8,024 nt of DNA from CAWBRT01 sp050015355 (lineage in GTDB: Bacteria > Acidobacteriota > Terriglobia > Terriglobales > Acidobacteriaceae). Position 1 is the stretch's first letter, and each line of letters opens with the position of its first letter. The stretch spans positions 1 to 8,024 of the forward strand of contig JBEKBO010000181.1 of NCBI GenBank assembly GCA_050015355.1, in the 5' to 3' direction. Positions 6,203 to 8,024 of this stretch are shown piece by piece. The notes under the pieces are model-generated. The model was given only the letters and a program-made list of their open reading frames with translations. It ran no database searches and was not told the origin of the DNA. The translations under genes and the position numbers were made by a program.

Positions 6203-6547
6203 TCACTCCGCCAGCGTAGGACCAGCTTCTGACGCTTGGGTGCCAGCGATCCGACAACACAGAATCAATGCTGCAACGCGGCGTTCCTGGGCTGCTGTTC
6301 GTTTTCTGAACGCGGAGTAAGACTCAATAAAGTCTTGCGTTTTCGAGGCGGCAAACGACATTCGCTGCGCACGTAACAAGCACAATGGGGGCCGGTCACA
6401 CCTCATAGTTTCCATATTTAGGACTATTCTGCGGCCGAGATAGCTTCGGTTGCCCCATGACGATCCGTCTGCCCATGCTCCATGCACCAGCACTACATTT
6501 GTTTTCGTTTCCATGTTGATCTGACCGTGAATACGCTCAATTCTCAT
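6203..6547 (-). pseudogene. Alpha/beta hydrolase remnant, N-terminal fragment
   Basis: The minus-strand frame opens with a clear alpha/beta-hydrolase N terminus. From the internal ATG at 6514 it reads METKTNVVLVHGAW followed by ADGSSW, the first beta strand and the HG oxyanion-hole motif of small esterase-like hydrolases of about 230-260 residues. After position ~6455 the similarity stops. The following residues do not show the expected second strand, the GHSYGG-type nucleophile elbow or the catalytic His. The frame ends at 6203 after 114 codons. Only about 20 codons look genuine, so this is a truncated gene joined to unrelated or badly decayed DNA. Two starts are possible (6547 and 6514); the second gives the usual family N terminus. 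Confidence 0.55.
6319..6336. repeat. Perfect hairpin inside the decayed region
   Basis: AAGACT and AGTCTT form a perfect 6-bp inverted repeat around CAATAA. The stem is AT-rich and on the plus strand is followed by GCGTTTT, so it is at best a weak terminator. It lies within the non-homologous part of the hydrolase remnant. Confidence 0.25.
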
Positions 6548-6747
6548 CGCATTCAGCCATTTCGAATAGGCTCACGCTTGCGGCATGGGGCGCCGTGTGC
6601 ATACTCGCGAGTATCCCACTGTTCTGGGGGACTGGGTATCCGAAGGTGCACGCATCTGGCCTACAATACTGCGTCAACGTAGTCGTTGCCGGGCTTCGCT
6701 TCCTAACTTGGGGTCTTGGTTCCCTGGACAGCCTGCGGATATGGTGA
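6520..6747 (+). other. Start-less open stretch with a membrane-like segment
   Basis: Between TGA at 6517-6519 and TGA at 6745-6747, 75 codons are open on the plus strand without any usual start codon at the proximal end. Codons 6571-6627 encode a strongly hydrophobic run (LTLAAWGAVCILASIPLF) preceded by an arginine, which resembles a signal anchor or single membrane helix. It may be a membrane-protein or signal-peptide remnant, or chance. I recognise no family. Confidence 0.15.
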
Positions 6748-6843
6748 TTTGATCTCGCTGAGTGGAGCAGTGATCACCAGCAGGCGATGCGGGCAGCGAC
6801 TCGCCAGTCTGCTTCACATTTCGGTGATCGATCTACTGAAGTC
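6748..6843. other. No recognisable gene
   Basis: This short stretch between the membrane-like fragment and the esterase promoter shows no coding signature on either strand. Confidence 0.3.
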
Positions 6844-6873
6844 TTGACACAATAACGCCCAGCGGCAGATATT
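6844..6873 (+). promoter_or_regulatory. Sigma-70-like promoter for the esterase gene
   Basis: TTGACA (6844-6849) is followed after 18 bases by GATATT (6868-6873), four of six matches to TATAAT. Transcription would begin near 6880, about 36 bases before the GTG at 6916. Together with the ribosome-binding site at 6905-6910 it suggests that the esterase was originally expressed from here. Confidence 0.4.
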
Positions 6874-6904
6874 CCCTGCAGCTCGGTGAAGCTTTCGTAA
6901 AGAC

Positions 6905-6910
6905 AGGAGA
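6905..6910 (+). promoter_or_regulatory. Ribosome-binding site of a GTG start at 6916
   Basis: AGGAGA lies 5 bases before GTG at 6916. That start opens MTLRSFIGAP, a typical basic beginning of a signal peptide, but in a frame that does not lead into the esterase. The site marks where the esterase probably used to start. Confidence 0.5.
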
Positions 6911-6937
6911 CTATCGTGACACTACGATCTTTTATCG

Positions 6938-8024
6938 GTGCCCCAACAGGCGGCTGCGCCGGCGCAGGCGAAGCCGATCCCGGCCGTACAGACCTATCTC
7001 TTTGTCGGCGGAAAATATGTGAAGGATGGCGAGCGCCAGTTCATGGCGGGACAGATGTACGTCCAGCAGTTCTCCCCTGCGAAGGTTACGCACCGTTGGC
7101 CGGTGGTGATGATCCACGGCACCGCACAGACCGGCAATAACTTCCTCGGAACGCCCGACGGTCGCCAAGGCTGGACGAACGATTTTCTCGCCAAAGGCTT
7201 CAACGCCTACATTGTCGATCAAGTGGGACGGGCTCGCTCGGGCGCTGCCCCGGAAAGCTACGGTCCGTACATGCGGTTTTCCGTCCGCGACCTGGAGGAA
7301 ATTTTCACCGGGCAGGAAAACTTCAAACTCTTTCCCCAGGCGAGTCTGCATACCCAGTGGCCCGGCGGTCCAGGAGTTGCCGGCAATCCTTCATTCGACC
7401 AGTTCTACGCATTGCAAGTGGAGAGTATCGCGAATGGGGTGAAGACTGAGGAACTTAACGACCCGGCAATCGTAGCCCTATTAGAGAAGATTGGTCCGGC
7501 TATTCTGCTCACCCATTCACAGTCCGGCGTCTTTGGCTGGAAGGTGGCTGATATGCGTCCGGATCTTGTGAAGGGGATTGTCGCGGTCGAGCCGAACGGT
7601 CCGCCGTTCTATGATCTTACATTCCGGGGCGGCGCTGATTGGTATAAAGACAGCGAGAAGCCGGCGCGGGCCTGGGGCATCACCCGGATTCCGCTGAGCT
7701 TCGACCCACCGGCAAGCGAGCCCTCACAATTGGGGATGGTGCGGGAAGCTGTCCCGGACACCCCCAATCATGTGCGCTGCTGGCTGCAAGGCAGCCCGGC
7801 ACGGCAGTTGCCGCGACTGAAAGGCATCCCGATCGCGATCGTAACCGGCGAAGCTTCCTTCCGGGCCACCTTGGACCACTGCACTTCTAAGTTTCTAACT
7901 CAGGCCGGAGTGAAGAATACGCACATACGGCTCGAGAACGAAAATGTTCACGGCAACGGCCACATGATGATGCTGGAGAAAAACAGCAGTCAAGTTGCAC
8001 AAGTGCTCATTCGTTGGATTGACG
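6938..8024 (+). CDS. Alpha/beta-hydrolase esterase, 3' incomplete, start disrupted
   Basis: At least 362 codons are open to the window edge. Counting from the GTG at 6938, landmarks are the oxyanion-hole region VVMIHGTAQTGNNF, a TPDGRQGW segment, VDQVGRARSG, LHTQWPG, the nucleophile elbow LLTHSQSG with Ser194 (7517-7519), IVAVEPNGPP with Glu218 (7589-7591), and NVHGNGHMMML with candidate catalytic His338 or His342. Glu lies exactly 24 residues after Ser, directly after strand beta-6, the arrangement I recall for the Alcaligenes esterase 713 family. Natural substrates are unknown. The N-terminal stretch QQAAAPAQA is the end of a signal peptide, so a periplasmic or secreted enzyme is expected. 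The only in-frame candidate start before it, GTG 6938, has no ribosome-binding site and leaves out the hydrophobic core. A promoter, ribosome-binding site and GTG 6916 exist one frame away. Either an indel or a sequencing error disrupts the signal peptide. Confidence 0.8.
   Translation, partial: MPQQAAAPAQAKPIPAVQTYLFVGGKYVKDGERQFMAGQMYVQQFSPAKVTHRWPVVMIHGTAQTGNNFLGTPDGRQGWTNDFLAKGFNAYIVDQVGRARSGAAPESYGPYMRFSVRDLEEIFTGQENFKLFPQASLHTQWPGGPGVAGNPSFDQFYALQVESIANGVKTEELNDPAIVALLEKIGPAILLTHSQSGVFGWKVADMRPDLVKGIVAVEPNGPPFYDLTFRGGADWYKDSEKPARAWGITRIPLSFDPPASEPSQLGMVREAVPDTPNHVRCWLQGSPARQLPRLKGIPIAIVTGEASFRATLDHCTSKFLTQAGVKNTHIRLENENVHGNGHMMMLEKNSSQVAQVLIRWID

Noticed and set aside
1..8024. CRISPR arrays, tRNA genes, phage or transposase genes, or a defence system.
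   Set aside because: I found no spaced direct repeats, cloverleaf-like segments, integrase/transposase motifs or known defence domains on either strand.

Overview
The window looks like a stretch of chromosome from a moderately GC-rich, free-living heterotrophic bacterium. No gene here fixes the taxon. The combination of an IclR-controlled organic-acid gene cluster, LctP-type permease, secreted-type esterase and decayed hydrolase fragments would fit a soil bacterium such as an acidobacterium or a proteobacterium, but that is only an impression. There are no tRNAs, rRNAs, CRISPR arrays or recognisable insertion sequences.

The centre (about 430-5877) is one coherent catabolic module. A leftward IclR-family regulator (430-1233) is divergent from three rightward genes: a thiamine-diphosphate (ThDP) enzyme of the acetolactate synthase/2-oxoacid carboligase-decarboxylase superfamily (1423-3198), an LctP-family 2-hydroxymonocarboxylate permease (3315-5036) and an HpcH/HpaI class II aldolase (5059-5877). 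The 189-bp divergent intergenic region holds a good sigma-70-like promoter pointing at the enzyme genes. Two similar operator-like 17-mers lie exactly 21 bp apart over and just after the expected transcription start. The likely logic is that a hydroxy or oxo acid enters through LctP, the aldolase and the ThDP enzyme make or break C-C bonds on 2-oxo acids (pyruvate being the expected shared metabolite), and the IclR protein senses a pathway metabolite. The substrate cannot be read from the sequence. No dehydrogenase or dehydratase is present, so the pathway is incomplete within the window.

Both flanks look eroded. On the left (1-429) there is no intact gene, only a short coding-like fragment on the minus strand (107-250), several hairpins, and a 19-codon frame with a strong ribosome-binding site that runs into the 3' end of the iclR gene. 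On the right (5878-6915) about 1 kb holds no intact gene. It contains the orphan first ~20 codons of an alpha/beta hydrolase (minus strand, near 6455-6514), a further coding-like minus-strand tail (6059-6202) and a short hydrophobic open stretch on the plus strand.

The right end (from about 6916 and running off the window) is a large alpha/beta-hydrolase esterase. It has an apparent Ser-Glu-His triad with the acid after strand beta-6, as I recall for the Alcaligenes 'esterase 713' type. A promoter, ribosome-binding site and GTG start are visible, but the start is in a different frame from the body of the gene, so the signal-peptide region appears to carry an indel.
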